64,000 bases of DNA, from positions 1 through 64,000 of the forward strand of contig JBGTHP010000025.1 of assembly GCA_041746105.1 (NCBI GenBank). The letters run 5' to 3'. The notes under the pieces are model-generated. The model was not told the origin of the DNA. It did not search any database and saw only the letters and a program-made list of their open reading frames with translations. This document shows positions 9,028 through 17,951 of the stretch, piece after piece. The translations under genes were made by a program, and so were the position numbers. How positions within the stretch are numbered: position 1 is the first letter of the stretch; each line of letters starts with the position of its first letter. The DNA comes from JBFHRE01 sp041746105 (GTDB lineage Bacteria > Actinomycetota > Acidimicrobiia > Spongiisociales > ZC4RG35).

Positions 9028-9509
9028 CCGTCGCTCAGGCGCCGCCGGGCCTGAGCGATTACCAGACTTCGAAAGTGGTGATCGACCAGCCGACCCGTGG
9101 CCGGCAGCATCCTGCTGAAAGCCTCGAGCAGCCGTTCAGAGGCCTCTTCTTCTGATTCGGATGTTGCCTCTACCGAATCGCGCACAAAGCGCTCGAAAAC
9201 CTCGACGGCTTCGACTGCGATCGGTTGCATCGCTTCGCTCAGCTTGCGTGCCAGACCGAGCAGCTCGGCCAGTGGAAGCCCCGATCCGAGCAGGTCGAGA
9301 CCTGCTTTTATCGATTCGACATCCTCTGGGTCGAACAGCGGCTCAGGCTCGGAACTAACCGGGAGAAGTAGGCCTTCGCGAGTCAGAACCTCGAGGAGGG
9401 ATTCCGAGATCCCAGAGAGGGAAGCAAAATCCTCGAGGGAAACAGGACGTCCGCCGACATCCAGTGCGGCGATCAGTTCGTGGTCCCACGGCGCGTGGCT
9501 GTCAGTCAT
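9024..9509 (-). CDS. MerR-like helix-turn-helix protein
   Basis: 161 residues. Residues ~22-50 (SLEDFASLSGISESLLEVLTREGLL) look like a truncated MerR-type winged helix, followed by FDPEDVESIKAGLDLL, the usual MerR second helix pair. The rest is an acidic helical region without a metal-binding Cys pattern, so a small-molecule sensor role is not shown. It overlaps murI by 8 bases and menF by 4, which ties it to both. It might regulate this operon or be a divergent cytoplasmic protein; I cannot tell which. Confidence 0.65.
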   Translation of the reverse strand: MTDSHAPWDHELIAALDVGGRPVSLEDFASLSGISESLLEVLTREGLLLPVSSEPEPLFDPEDVESIKAGLDLLGSGLPLAELLGLARKLSEAMQPIAVEAVEVFERFVRDSVEATSESEEEASERLLEAFSRMLPATGRLVDHHFRSLVIAQARRRLSDG

Positions 9510-10275
9510 CGTTCCCGAAGGTTACGGCTTCTACATCGAACTCCAGTCCAGCCAGCATTCGGATGAGGGTTGCCGCCTGCTGGGGAAGCCCCGTCGCCAG
9601 CACCGACGTCGTGCCATCGCCTTCCGACCCCACCTGGCCGGCGGTGCGTCTTGCCACTGCGGGCGCCGGGTCGATCACTTGAACGTCCGGCCCCGCCGCC
9701 TTTCTGATCGCTTGCCCCAAGAACGGGTAGTGGGTACATCCGAGAACCAGAGTGTCAGCGCCCTGATCGAGAACCGGCTCGAGATGGTGCATCACGGCCG
9801 CGTCGACCTCTGGCCCGTCAACGAGTCCCGACTCGACGAGTTCGACCCAACCGTCACACACTCGGGTGACGACGGCCGCTTTTTCGCCGTATCGGTCGAT
9901 GAGCGACGCAAACAGCTCGCCTTGGAAGGTGGCGGCGGTGGCAAGAACACCGATCACGCCGGTCTTGGTGGCGGCGACGGCCGGTTTGATCGCCGGTTCC
10001 ATTCCTACGAAGTTCACCGTGGGATGAATAGAGCGGAGGTGGTTCAGCGCAACCGCCGAGGCAGAATTACACGCGATCACGATCGAGCCGGCGCCGCGGC
10101 CAAGCAACAGCTCAGTGATCTGCTCTGAGAAGTAGCGGACTTGAGCGACTGGCCGCGGTCCATATGGTGCACGCCCGCGGTCGGCAAGGTAGATCAGATC
10201 GACCTGCGGCATGAGGGAGCGGATCTCCCGCAGCACCCCCAGCCCGCCCACACCCGAGTCGAACACACCGATCAC
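9502..10275 (-). CDS. murI: Glutamate racemase
   Basis: 257 residues, normal for MurI. The two catalytic cysteines are in ACNSAS (Cys69) and GCTHYP (Cys180). The N-terminus GVFDSGVGGLGVL carries the conserved Asp-Ser. It makes D-glutamate for peptidoglycan in the cytoplasm. The start is GTG at 10275. It is the first gene of the minus-strand operon leading to the MerR-like gene and menF. The divergent SDR gene begins 60 bases away, so the promoter must lie in 10276-10335. Confidence 0.94.
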   Translation of the reverse strand: MIGVFDSGVGGLGVLREIRSLMPQVDLIYLADRGRAPYGPRPVAQVRYFSEQITELLLGRGAGSIVIACNSASAVALNHLRSIHPTVNFVGMEPAIKPAVAATKTGVIGVLATAATFQGELFASLIDRYGEKAAVVTRVCDGWVELVESGLVDGPEVDAAVMHHLEPVLDQGADTLVLGCTHYPFLGQAIRKAAGPDVQVIDPAPAVARRTAGQVGSEGDGTTSVLATGLPQQAATLIRMLAGLEFDVEAVTFGNDD

Positions 10276-10335
10276 AGTCCGACACGGTACCGGCGTCGGC
10301 TATGTTCGATCGTCCAAGAGCAGAACGGAGTCGCG

Positions 10336-11100
10336 ATGGACCTCAATTCGATATCGGCGCTGGTTACCGGCGGAGCATCTGGATTGGGTGCCGCCACTTC
10401 GCGCCAGTTGGCCGCGGCCGGTGCCAGGGTCTTGATCGCCGACCTCAATGTCGAAAGTGGTGAAGAGCTCGCCACAGAAATCAATGGTGCGTTTGTGAGA
10501 GTTGATGTGACCGACCCGGTCATGGTCAAGGGAGCAGTCGACGCCGCGGTAGAGATGGGGCCCCTCCGGGCGCTGGTCAACTGTGCGGGGATCGGCTGGG
10601 CCGGGCGCACCCTCGAACGAGACGGAACCCCGCACGACCTCGACCTCTTCGCCAAGGTGGTTGGGATAAACCTGGTCGGGACCTTCAACGCAATTCGGAT
10701 CGCCGCTTCTGCGATGGCGGCAACAGATCCATTCGATGCAAACGGTGGTCGCGGTGCGATCGTCAACACCGCTTCCGTTGCTGCTTTTGACGGTCAGATC
10801 GGCCAGGCTGCATATTCCGCCTCAAAAGGTGGTGTGGTTGGCATGACCCTTCCCATCGCACGGGACCTCTCGTCTGTGGGGATCAGGGTGAACACGATCG
10901 CTCCCGGCATCATGGACACTCCTATGCTCGCAGGATTGCCTGAACCGGCGAGGCAGTCATTGGGGGAGCAGGTCTTGTTCCCCAAGAGGTTGGGGACGCC
11001 AGATGAGTACGCCGGCATCGCTGTGTTCCTACTGGGCCACGACTACATGAATGCAGAGACGGTGAGAATGGATGGCGGTATCAGGATGGCGCCCAAGTAG
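10336..11100 (+). CDS. Short-chain dehydrogenase, 3-hydroxyacyl-CoA dehydrogenase type II-like
   Basis: 254 residues from the ATG at 10336; a longer in-frame start at 10141 lies inside murI and is unlikely. Motifs: TGGASGLG (cofactor), NCAG, and the catalytic YSASK. DLNVESGEE after the second strand, with an Asp, favours NAD. The inserted GTFNAIRIAASAM and the C-terminal KRLGTPDEYAGIAVFL resemble HSD17B10-type enzymes that oxidise short or branched 3-hydroxyacyl-CoA. Substrate is inferred from similarity; the gene is separate from the lipid-degradation operon at 18.9-24 kb. Confidence 0.85.
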   Translation: MDLNSISALVTGGASGLGAATSRQLAAAGARVLIADLNVESGEELATEINGAFVRVDVTDPVMVKGAVDAAVEMGPLRALVNCAGIGWAGRTLERDGTPHDLDLFAKVVGINLVGTFNAIRIAASAMAATDPFDANGGRGAIVNTASVAAFDGQIGQAAYSASKGGVVGMTLPIARDLSSVGIRVNTIAPGIMDTPMLAGLPEPARQSLGEQVLFPKRLGTPDEYAGIAVFLLGHDYMNAETVRMDGGIRMAPK

Positions 11101-11145
11101 ACGATGTCGCAGAGGAGATTCGATCGGTTGGATCGCCAACCGCGG

Positions 11146-11565
11146 TCACACCTGAGCACCGATCTGTCGCTTGATACGAAATAGGATCGCCCCCATACCT
11201 CTGAGGCGGAGGGGTGTCACGACCTCCTCCAAACCGATCCCGTAGTAGAAGTCGTCGGGCACCTGGAGGATCGTCTCCGCCTGCTCGCCGTCGAGACCGG
11301 CGAGCAGGATGCCGGCGAATCCGCGAACGGTAGGCGCCTCCGGCGGGGCATCGAAGTACATTTTTACCGTCCCGTCCTCGAGTACTTCGGTTGCCAGGAA
11401 AAATGGCGTTTGGCACTCATGAACCTGCTCGAGATCCTCGGCATGAAGGTGTTCTGGAAGGGGTGGAACCCTGTTGCTGAAGTCGAGGAGAGCCTCGACT
11501 CTGAACTCCTTTGGCGATGTCCGCATCACCTCTGCGATCTGTGCGAGCCTGTCTGGAAGCGGCAT
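11146..11565 (-). CDS. sufE: SufE family cysteine-desulfurase activator
   Basis: 139 residues, typical SufE length. The conserved sulfur-accepting cysteine is Cys51 in VHECQTPF. The surrounding SNRVPPLPEHL and the later VRGFAGILLAGLDG match the SufE fold. SufE takes persulfide sulfur from SufS for Fe-S assembly. It is divergent from a rhodanese gene 63 bases away; pairing of sufE with a sulfurtransferase is common in actinobacteria and supports a shared sulfur-handling role. No sufS or sufBCD is in the window. Confidence 0.9.
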   Translation of the reverse strand: MPLPDRLAQIAEVMRTSPKEFRVEALLDFSNRVPPLPEHLHAEDLEQVHECQTPFFLATEVLEDGTVKMYFDAPPEAPTVRGFAGILLAGLDGEQAETILQVPDDFYYGIGLEEVVTPLRLRGMGAILFRIKRQIGAQV

Positions 11566-11628
11566 ACGTCGAGCTTAGAAGATCTCTTTTCACTATCGTC
11601 GTAGTGATAATTCGACGAGAGGAATGCC

Positions 11629-12504
11629 ATGCCGGTCCCAATTGATCCCGCCCCCAAGTTTCAGGTGTATAGCAATCCAGAAAAACTGGTTTCCACAGAC
11701 TGGCTGGCCGCCCACCTGGGCGATCCAGGGCTGGTGGTCGTCGAATCGGACGAGGACGTTTTGCTGTATGAAACGGGCCACATCCCGGGGGCGGTGAAGG
11801 TCGATTGGCACACGGAACTGAACGATCAGTTGGTGCGCGACTACCTCGATCCCGACGCATTCGCGTCCCTCATGGAAAGCAAGGGCATCGGCCCTGAGTC
11901 GACCGTCGTGTTCTACGGAGACAACTTCAACTGGTGGGCGGCCTACGCGTTGTGGGTTTTTTCGCTCTTTGGGCATGCCGATGTCCGGCTTCTGGACGGG
12001 GGCAGGGCGAAATGGCAGGCAGAAGGCCGAGATATGACGACCGATGCCGCCCAGCCTGGTCCAGGGCGTTATCCGACACCGGTCAGGGACGACTCAAAGA
12101 TCAGGGCTTTTCTACCTGATGCCCTGGCCCACTCGGCGGCCGGGTTGCCTTTGGTCGACGTGCGATCGCCCGAGGAGTATCGGGGAGAACGGATGCACAT
12201 GCCTGACTACCCGAATGAGGGGGCCCTCCGGGGTGGTCACATTCCTGGAGCGAAGAGTGTGCCGTGGAAACGAGCGGCCAACGAAGACGGTTCCTTCAAA
12301 GAGGTTCAGGACTTGAAGGCGATCTACATAGATGAACAGGGGCTGACGGCGGGTGACGATGTGGTGGCCTATTGCAGAATCGGTGAGAGATCTTCACACA
12401 CCTGGTTCGTCCTGACCCACCTGCTCGGATTCCCCAACGTTCGAAACTACGACGGTTCTTGGACCGAATACGGCAACGCGGTCAGAGTCCCGATCGAACG
12501 CTGA
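11629..12504 (+). CDS. Thiosulfate sulfurtransferase, two rhodanese domains
   Basis: 291 residues with two tandem rhodanese domains: an inactive N-terminal one (about 20-140) and a catalytic C-terminal one (about 155-285). The active loop is CRIGERSS with Cys249. The CRxGERS-type loop fits thiosulfate sulfurtransferase (actinobacterial CysA/SseA type) rather than mercaptopyruvate sulfurtransferase. The ATG at 11629 follows a purine-rich GAGAGGA box. It ends one base before the convergent methyltransferase gene. Confidence 0.92.
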   Translation: MPVPIDPAPKFQVYSNPEKLVSTDWLAAHLGDPGLVVVESDEDVLLYETGHIPGAVKVDWHTELNDQLVRDYLDPDAFASLMESKGIGPESTVVFYGDNFNWWAAYALWVFSLFGHADVRLLDGGRAKWQAEGRDMTTDAAQPGPGRYPTPVRDDSKIRAFLPDALAHSAAGLPLVDVRSPEEYRGERMHMPDYPNEGALRGGHIPGAKSVPWKRAANEDGSFKEVQDLKAIYIDEQGLTAGDDVVAYCRIGERSSHTWFVLTHLLGFPNVRNYDGSWTEYGNAVRVPIER

Positions 12505-12505
12505 C

Positions 12506-13273
12506 TCAGAGGCGGCTGGCAATCATGAACAACCTGCGGAACGGGAGCACGGTTCGGCCGTCCGACTGAGGCGGATATTTCTCGGCGTACAACGCGGACA
12601 ACTCTTCTGCGAATTCGCAGCCCTCTGACGGACTCAGGGCTGCCAAGAGAGGTCGGAGCACCGAACCGGTCACCCACTCCAGCACAGGGTTGGTCCCTGA
12701 CAACTCATGGTGGTATGTCGTCTGCCAGATATCGTTCCACCCGCTCAGCGGTCCCAGCAGAGAGCGGTACTCGCCCGGCTCCGAGACGGGGTTGTGCCGG
12801 TACAGATGCGCCAGCTTGGGCGCCCAGCGGTCGGTGGAAACGAGACTGGCGATACATGTGTGGGTTGGTGCGTGATGGTTGTCTGGCGTCTGGACGGCGA
12901 GAACGCCACCCGGTCGCAGCCATGACATCAATCTGGGAAACAGGTGGTGATGATCATCCACCCAGTGGAGCGAAGCGTTGGCATGAATGAGGTCGAGAGG
13001 GTTGCTCGGCTCCCAAGTCTCGATATCGGACCGTACCCAGGCGATGCCGGTGTGGTCTGCGCTTGCTTTCGACAGCATCTCCACTGAGGAGTCGACGCCG
13101 AAAACGACGGCCGAGGGCCATCTCAGGAGTAATTGGGCTGTCAGGTTGCCGGGGCCACAGCCGAGATCGACAATCGTTTCCGGTTGGATGTCGGGGATCC
13201 GGGCCAGCAGGTCTTTGCCAGGGCGAGCGCGATGATCATCAAATCCGAGATACTTTTCTGGGTCCCAGGCCAT
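12506..13273 (-). CDS. SAM-dependent methyltransferase, trans-aconitate 2-methyltransferase-like
   Basis: 255 residues, class I methyltransferase. Motif I is VDLGCGPGNLT, followed by VDSSVEML (motif post-I). The opening MAWDPEKYLGFDDHRARPG and the segment NASLHWVDDHH closely follow the Tam family, which methylates trans-aconitate. Length fits. Third gene of a minus operon after malQ and an acyl-CoA synthetase gene, spaced by only 3 bases from the latter. The biochemical link between the three is not evident. Confidence 0.85.
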   Translation of the reverse strand: MAWDPEKYLGFDDHRARPGKDLLARIPDIQPETIVDLGCGPGNLTAQLLLRWPSAVVFGVDSSVEMLSKASADHTGIAWVRSDIETWEPSNPLDLIHANASLHWVDDHHHLFPRLMSWLRPGGVLAVQTPDNHHAPTHTCIASLVSTDRWAPKLAHLYRHNPVSEPGEYRSLLGPLSGWNDIWQTTYHHELSGTNPVLEWVTGSVLRPLLAALSPSEGCEFAEELSALYAEKYPPQSDGRTVLPFRRLFMIASRL

Positions 13274-13276
13274 CCG

Positions 13277-15214
13277 TCAGTCTTCCAGGCGAGAAATCCC
13301 TGCGAGGGCCTCTGGATTCTCGAGAGACGTGAGGTCGCCTGGCTCCTGTCCGATGGCGACCGCTCTCACAACTCTCCTCATTATCTTGGCAGAACGGGTC
13401 CGCGGCAGGTCATCGACCAGAACCACCGCCTTCGGTCGAAAGGCTTTGCCGAGCGCAGAAGAAATGGCGTCGGAGACCGCGACCGCAATCGGATCCAACT
13501 CGGCTCCTGGCGCCGGCACGACGTAGACGACAACGGATTCGCCCTTCACAGAGTCGGGCACACCGATTGCGGCCGCGCTCATCACCCCGGAAACCGAGAC
13601 CGCAGCAGATTCCAACTCGGCTGGTCCGATTCTCTTGCCTGCGATGTTGAGAGTGTCGTCCGACCGCCCGTGGAGATACCAGAAGCCTTCTGCGTCGATG
13701 GACGCCCAGTCGCCGTGGATCCAGGTACCCGGCACCCGCGCCCAGTACGTGTCGATATAACGTTCTGGTTCGTTCCAGAATCCGCGAGTCATTCCAGGCC
13801 AGGCCGCCCGAATCCCCAGCTCTCCGACGCCTTGGCCGGGGCCGAGTTCGTTGCCGTCGCCGTTCAGCACTACGGCCTTCATCCCGAGAGCGGGCGATCC
13901 GAGTGCAGTCGGTTTTATCCCCTGGAGGATGTTCACAGAAAGAATGCATGCCCCCACCTCGGTTCCGCCTGAGATATTGATGATCGGAATCTGCGAGGCT
14001 CCGACTTCGTCGAAGAGCCAATGCCACGGATCGGGATTCCATGTTTCCCCGGTCGATCCGAATGCCCTGAGGCTGGTCAGGTCGTTGGGCTTCACCAGTT
14101 CGAGTCCGTGGGGCTGGAGCGATCTGATCAATGTTGGCGAGATGCCGAGGAAAGTCAGCCCATGGCGTGCGACGATCTCCCACAGCCGACCAGGATGTGG
14201 ATGGTCAGGCGCACCGTCGTAGGTCACGACGGTTGCGCCGTTCGCCAGACCGGCAGTTGCGACCCACGGACCCATGATCCATCCCATATCGGTAACCCAC
14301 ATGACTCGATCGCCAGCTCGAAAATCGGTCTGGAATGCGCCCTCCTGGGCGACCTTTACCGTCAACCCGCCATGAACGTGGATCGCCCCTTTTGGCCTTC
14401 CTGTAGTGCCTGAGGTGTACGCGAGGAGGACAGGGTCTTCTGCGTCGGTCGCGACCGCGACCATTCGTTCGGAACCGATGACTTCGTCGAAGGGGTGATC
14501 GCGACCGGACCGCATTGGAGCATCCGTCCGTGATGAGTAAGGCACCACCACAACAACGTCGATTCCGCCGGCGATATCGATAGCGTCGTCGGCTGTCTCT
14601 TTGGCTGGTATCAGCCGGCCGCGACGGTAAAAGCCATCAGCCGCGATCATCGCTTTCGGCTTGGGGTTTTCGAGCCGGGTGGCGATCGCCTCCGGTCCAT
14701 AACCACTGAATACGGGAACGAAGATTGCTCCGAGCCGAGCCACCGCCAGGAACGAGATGATCGCCTCTGGCGACATCGGGAGGAATACGGCGACTGCATC
14801 CCCCTTTGAGATGCCAAGGCCGGCAAGACCTCCGGCCAGTCGTTCGACCCGTTCGAGTGTCTCGGCGTACGAGAACTCCGAGGTCGAGCCGTCCTCCCGT
14901 TCACCGATGAGGGCGGTCGTTGTCGGCGTTTCGGCGGCCCAGCGATCGAGACACACCTCCGAGAGGTTGATTCGTCCATCAATGAACCATTTCGTCCATT
15001 CGATACCTTCGACGCCGGATGAGACCGCCGAGTAGGGGGTTTTGAACGGGATGCCCAAAAAGTCCACGACCGCGTCCCAGAACCAATCAGGTTCGGAGAT
15101 CGATCTGTCGAGCAGATCCTGGAATGTACCGATCGAGTGGGCAAGCATGAACTCGGCACTTCGAGTTGCGGCGGCGGCCGCGGCCGTCGGCCGCCATACG
15201 ATCGGATCCATCAC
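13277..15214 (-). CDS. AMP-forming acyl-CoA (acetyl/propionyl-CoA-type) synthetase
   Basis: 645 residues, the length of the acetyl-CoA synthetase subfamily. AMP-binding motif YTSGTTGRPKGAIH lies near residue 265. Other markers are GSTGETWNPDPWHWLF and ISGGTEVGA in the core, and GRSDDTLNIAGKRIGPAELE at the hinge. The C-terminal catalytic lysine is in TRSAKIMRR. It activates a carboxylic acid to acyl-CoA; acetate, propionate or another short acid cannot be told apart. A GTG at 15214 gives a 4-base overlap with the malQ stop; the very next codon is ATG and could also be used. Confidence 0.9.
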   Translation of the reverse strand: MMDPIVWRPTAAAAAATRSAEFMLAHSIGTFQDLLDRSISEPDWFWDAVVDFLGIPFKTPYSAVSSGVEGIEWTKWFIDGRINLSEVCLDRWAAETPTTTALIGEREDGSTSEFSYAETLERVERLAGGLAGLGISKGDAVAVFLPMSPEAIISFLAVARLGAIFVPVFSGYGPEAIATRLENPKPKAMIAADGFYRRGRLIPAKETADDAIDIAGGIDVVVVVPYSSRTDAPMRSGRDHPFDEVIGSERMVAVATDAEDPVLLAYTSGTTGRPKGAIHVHGGLTVKVAQEGAFQTDFRAGDRVMWVTDMGWIMGPWVATAGLANGATVVTYDGAPDHPHPGRLWEIVARHGLTFLGISPTLIRSLQPHGLELVKPNDLTSLRAFGSTGETWNPDPWHWLFDEVGASQIPIINISGGTEVGACILSVNILQGIKPTALGSPALGMKAVVLNGDGNELGPGQGVGELGIRAAWPGMTRGFWNEPERYIDTYWARVPGTWIHGDWASIDAEGFWYLHGRSDDTLNIAGKRIGPAELESAAVSVSGVMSAAAIGVPDSVKGESVVVYVVPAPGAELDPIAVAVSDAISSALGKAFRPKAVVLVDDLPRTRSAKIMRRVVRAVAIGQEPGDLTSLENPEALAGISRLED

Positions 15215-16704
15215 CTGACGCTAACCGGGGATCTTCCGCTTCGTCTGGTCAGCTCGATCAGGTGATTGCGCCGTTCTGGAGAGAGCTGATCCCATTGGAA
15301 ACGCCATTGCCAGTTGCCTGCCGTGGTGCCGGGCGTGTTCATCCGGGCGGCGGTTCCGAGGCCGAGCACGTCCTGGAGAGGGATCACCGCGGTGTCGGCG
15401 ACGCTCTCCATCACACCGGCTATCAAAGCCCAATTGAATTCATCCTCACTCTTTCCGAGCGTTGCGATAGCCAGCCTCCTTTCCGGGACTCTGTCTGCGC
15501 TCTGGTCGGCGAACCAACCCATCGCGGTGTCGTTGTCGTGGGTCCCGGTATAGGCGACCACTCGTTCGGTGAACTGGTCGGGAGAGTGGTGGCTCTCGGT
15601 TCCGAAACCGAACTGGAGAATCTTCATCCCGGGAAAGCGATATCGATCGCGTAGTGCGACCACGTCGGCCGTGATCAATCCAAGGTCTTCCGCAATCACC
15701 GGAAGCTCCCCAAAGACCTTGTGGAGGTGATCGAAGAGTTCCTCACCCGGGGCCGGAACCCATCGCCCTTTCACAGCGGTCGATTCCGAGGCGGGGATGT
15801 GCCATGAGCTGACGAATCCTCTGAAATGGTCGATTCTCACGAGGTCGAAGAGCGAAAACGCGCGCTGCAATCGATTCGTCCACCACTCGAATCCTGACTG
15901 CCGATGGACCTCCCAGCGGTAGAGGGGATTGCCCCAACGTTGTCCGGTCGTCGAAAAGTAATCCGGAGGGACACCAGCAACTTCTGTTGGCATTCCCGCC
16001 CGGTCCAAGTGATACAGGTGGCGGTTTGCCCATACATCGGCCGAGTCGTGGGCGACGAATATCGGGATGTCTCCGATGAGGCGAACGCCGTTCGCCGAGC
16101 ACGCCTCCCTGAGCCTTCGGAAATGCCGTTCGAACAGGAATTGCTCGATTTCGATTGCGGTGATCTCCTGATCGAGCCTGCGCCGCGCGTAACGCAGGGC
16201 AACCTGGTCGCGACCTGCCAGATCTTCATCCCATTCCCACCAAGGTTTGTGGTGGTTGGCGCGTTTCAGCGCGGTGAACAGAGCAAAATCTGCAAGCCAG
16301 ACGTCGGCTTCCCTCCGCCGGAACCCTTCGAACTCCGTCCGCAGGTGGGAACCGTGAAATCGGTTCGATACCTCCAGCAACCTGCCCATGCGCCAGTCGA
16401 TCACGCTGCCGAAATCCACCACGTCGGCCGGAAACGTCGCTGGTTGGGCCGCCGCCGGATCTAGGAGGCCCTCTTCGACGAGCAGGTCGATGCCGATAAG
16501 GAGGGGGTTGCCGGCAAAAGTCGAAGGTGATTGATAGGGAGAATCGCCATACCCGGTGGGGCCGATCGGGAGCATTTGCCACCACGACTGTTCCATGCCG
16601 GCGAGTTCTCGAGCGAAGCGGTGGGCTTCAAGCCCGAAGTCTCCCATCCCGTATGGTCCGGGAAGGGAGGTCGGGTGTAAAAGGATTCCGGCGCTGCGCT
16701 CCAT
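15211..16704 (-). CDS. malQ: 4-alpha-glucanotransferase (amylomaltase)
   Basis: 497 residues, GH77. Diagnostic stretches in order are SLPGPYGMGDFG, PIGPTGYGDSPYQS, IGDIPIFVAHDSADVW, RIDHFRGF (nucleophile Asp), VIAEDLG (acid/base Glu) and TGTHDNDTA (transition-state Asp). The enzyme transfers glucan chains in maltodextrin or glycogen turnover, in the cytoplasm. It heads a minus operon with the acyl-CoA synthetase and methyltransferase genes. An AglEFG-type sugar transporter lies 29 kb away, but no amylase or phosphorylase is in the window. Confidence 0.95.
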   Translation of the reverse strand: MERSAGILLHPTSLPGPYGMGDFGLEAHRFARELAGMEQSWWQMLPIGPTGYGDSPYQSPSTFAGNPLLIGIDLLVEEGLLDPAAAQPATFPADVVDFGSVIDWRMGRLLEVSNRFHGSHLRTEFEGFRRREADVWLADFALFTALKRANHHKPWWEWDEDLAGRDQVALRYARRRLDQEITAIEIEQFLFERHFRRLREACSANGVRLIGDIPIFVAHDSADVWANRHLYHLDRAGMPTEVAGVPPDYFSTTGQRWGNPLYRWEVHRQSGFEWWTNRLQRAFSLFDLVRIDHFRGFVSSWHIPASESTAVKGRWVPAPGEELFDHLHKVFGELPVIAEDLGLITADVVALRDRYRFPGMKILQFGFGTESHHSPDQFTERVVAYTGTHDNDTAMGWFADQSADRVPERRLAIATLGKSEDEFNWALIAGVMESVADTAVIPLQDVLGLGTAARMNTPGTTAGNWQWRFQWDQLSPERRNHLIELTRRSGRSPVSVR

Positions 16705-16760
16705 TGAGGGCCGGTGAGTATACGGTGGACAGGGACCGGTGGCTGCCTACGCTGGTGACG

Positions 16761-17951
16761 ATGTACGACCCGCGACGACCGCCGGCCTGGTTACCTCGAG
16801 CCGCAGTGACGGTGGCCGCGGTGATTGTCGGCACTCTCGCGGTTCTCTGGGTGGCCGTAGAACTCCGGACACTCATCTTCATCTTCTCGATTGCGCTGTT
16901 CGTGGCCGTCGCATTGGAGCCGGCAGTTCAGTTCCTGTCCCAGCGGGGTTGGCGCAGACAACGTGCGACCATGGTTGTGTTCCTCACAACCCTGGTGGCG
17001 GTAGGTCTTTTTGTTGCGGCACTTGTTCCGTTGTTCGCCGCCCAGGCAAGCTCGCTCGCCCGGAACATTCCGGTCTATCTGGAGGACATCCAGGCCTACA
17101 TCGACTCGCAACCCAATCTCAACATCGATCTCTTCAACGACCAACTCGCACGCCAATTCGAGAATCTCGGCTCGACCGTTTCTTCGTACGGAGGTTTTTT
17201 GGCCGGCGGTGCGCTGGCCGTCGGAAACACCGTTTTTGGCTTGGTGTTCCGTTTTGTGACCATCGCCCTCTTTGCCTATTACATGGTGTCTGAAGGCCCC
17301 AAGATGCGGAGAACGTTTCTTGCTTTGCTTCCACCGCACCGCCAGCGGGAGGCGCTGCGCATCTGGGAGATCGCCGTCGAGAAGACCGGCGGTTACATCT
17401 ACTCGAGGCTGGTCCTGGCAGTGGTCGCTGCAAGCTTCACCTCGATTGTGCTGATCAGTCTCGGGGTGCCATATGCATTGGCGCTGGGCCTCTGGGTGGG
17501 TGCTCTTTCGCAGTTCGTTCCCGTGATCGGAACCTATATCGCGGCAGCTCTGCCGGTTCTGGTCGCCATCGTCCCAGAAGATACGGACTGGAACCTTGGC
17601 CGCGGGCTTTGGGTACTGGTGGCTTTGGTCGCCTATCAGCAGGTCGAGAATCTCTTCGTGGCCCCCAAGATCACCGCCAGGGCGATGGCGATCCATCCAG
17701 CCGTTTCGGTCGGATCTGTCATCGCCGGCGCGAGCCTTTTAGGCGGAATCGGGGCGGTGCTGGCACTGCCCGTTGCGGCCATCATTCAGGCCGTCATATC
17801 GACCGCCATCGAACGCCACGAGTTGATCGACTCTGAGGCTTTGGCGGAAGGGCCCCCTCGACCACCACGTAAACGGCGATCCAACGGTGGGGCGATGCCC
17901 TCAGGTCAAGACGATGAAGCGACGGAGGGACTGCCTGGATCAGCCGAGTAG
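16761..17951 (+). CDS. AI-2E family transporter (PerM/YdiK-type membrane protein)
   Basis: 396 residues from the ATG at 16761; longer in-frame starts would run into the divergent malQ gene. Eight or so hydrophobic helices and the conserved region YYMVSEGPKMRRTFLALLPP, VALVAYQQVENLFVAPKI and the closing GGIGAVLALPVAAIIQ are typical of the AI-2E transporter superfamily. Members export autoinducer-2 or act as Na+/H+ antiporters; the substrate here is unknown. A basic, hydrophilic tail of about 40 residues follows the last helix. The 3' end overlaps the convergent esterase gene by 12 bases. Confidence 0.88.
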   Translation: MYDPRRPPAWLPRAAVTVAAVIVGTLAVLWVAVELRTLIFIFSIALFVAVALEPAVQFLSQRGWRRQRATMVVFLTTLVAVGLFVAALVPLFAAQASSLARNIPVYLEDIQAYIDSQPNLNIDLFNDQLARQFENLGSTVSSYGGFLAGGALAVGNTVFGLVFRFVTIALFAYYMVSEGPKMRRTFLALLPPHRQREALRIWEIAVEKTGGYIYSRLVLAVVAASFTSIVLISLGVPYALALGLWVGALSQFVPVIGTYIAAALPVLVAIVPEDTDWNLGRGLWVLVALVAYQQVENLFVAPKITARAMAIHPAVSVGSVIAGASLLGGIGAVLALPVAAIIQAVISTAIERHELIDSEALAEGPPRPPRKRRSNGGAMPSGQDDEATEGLPGSAE

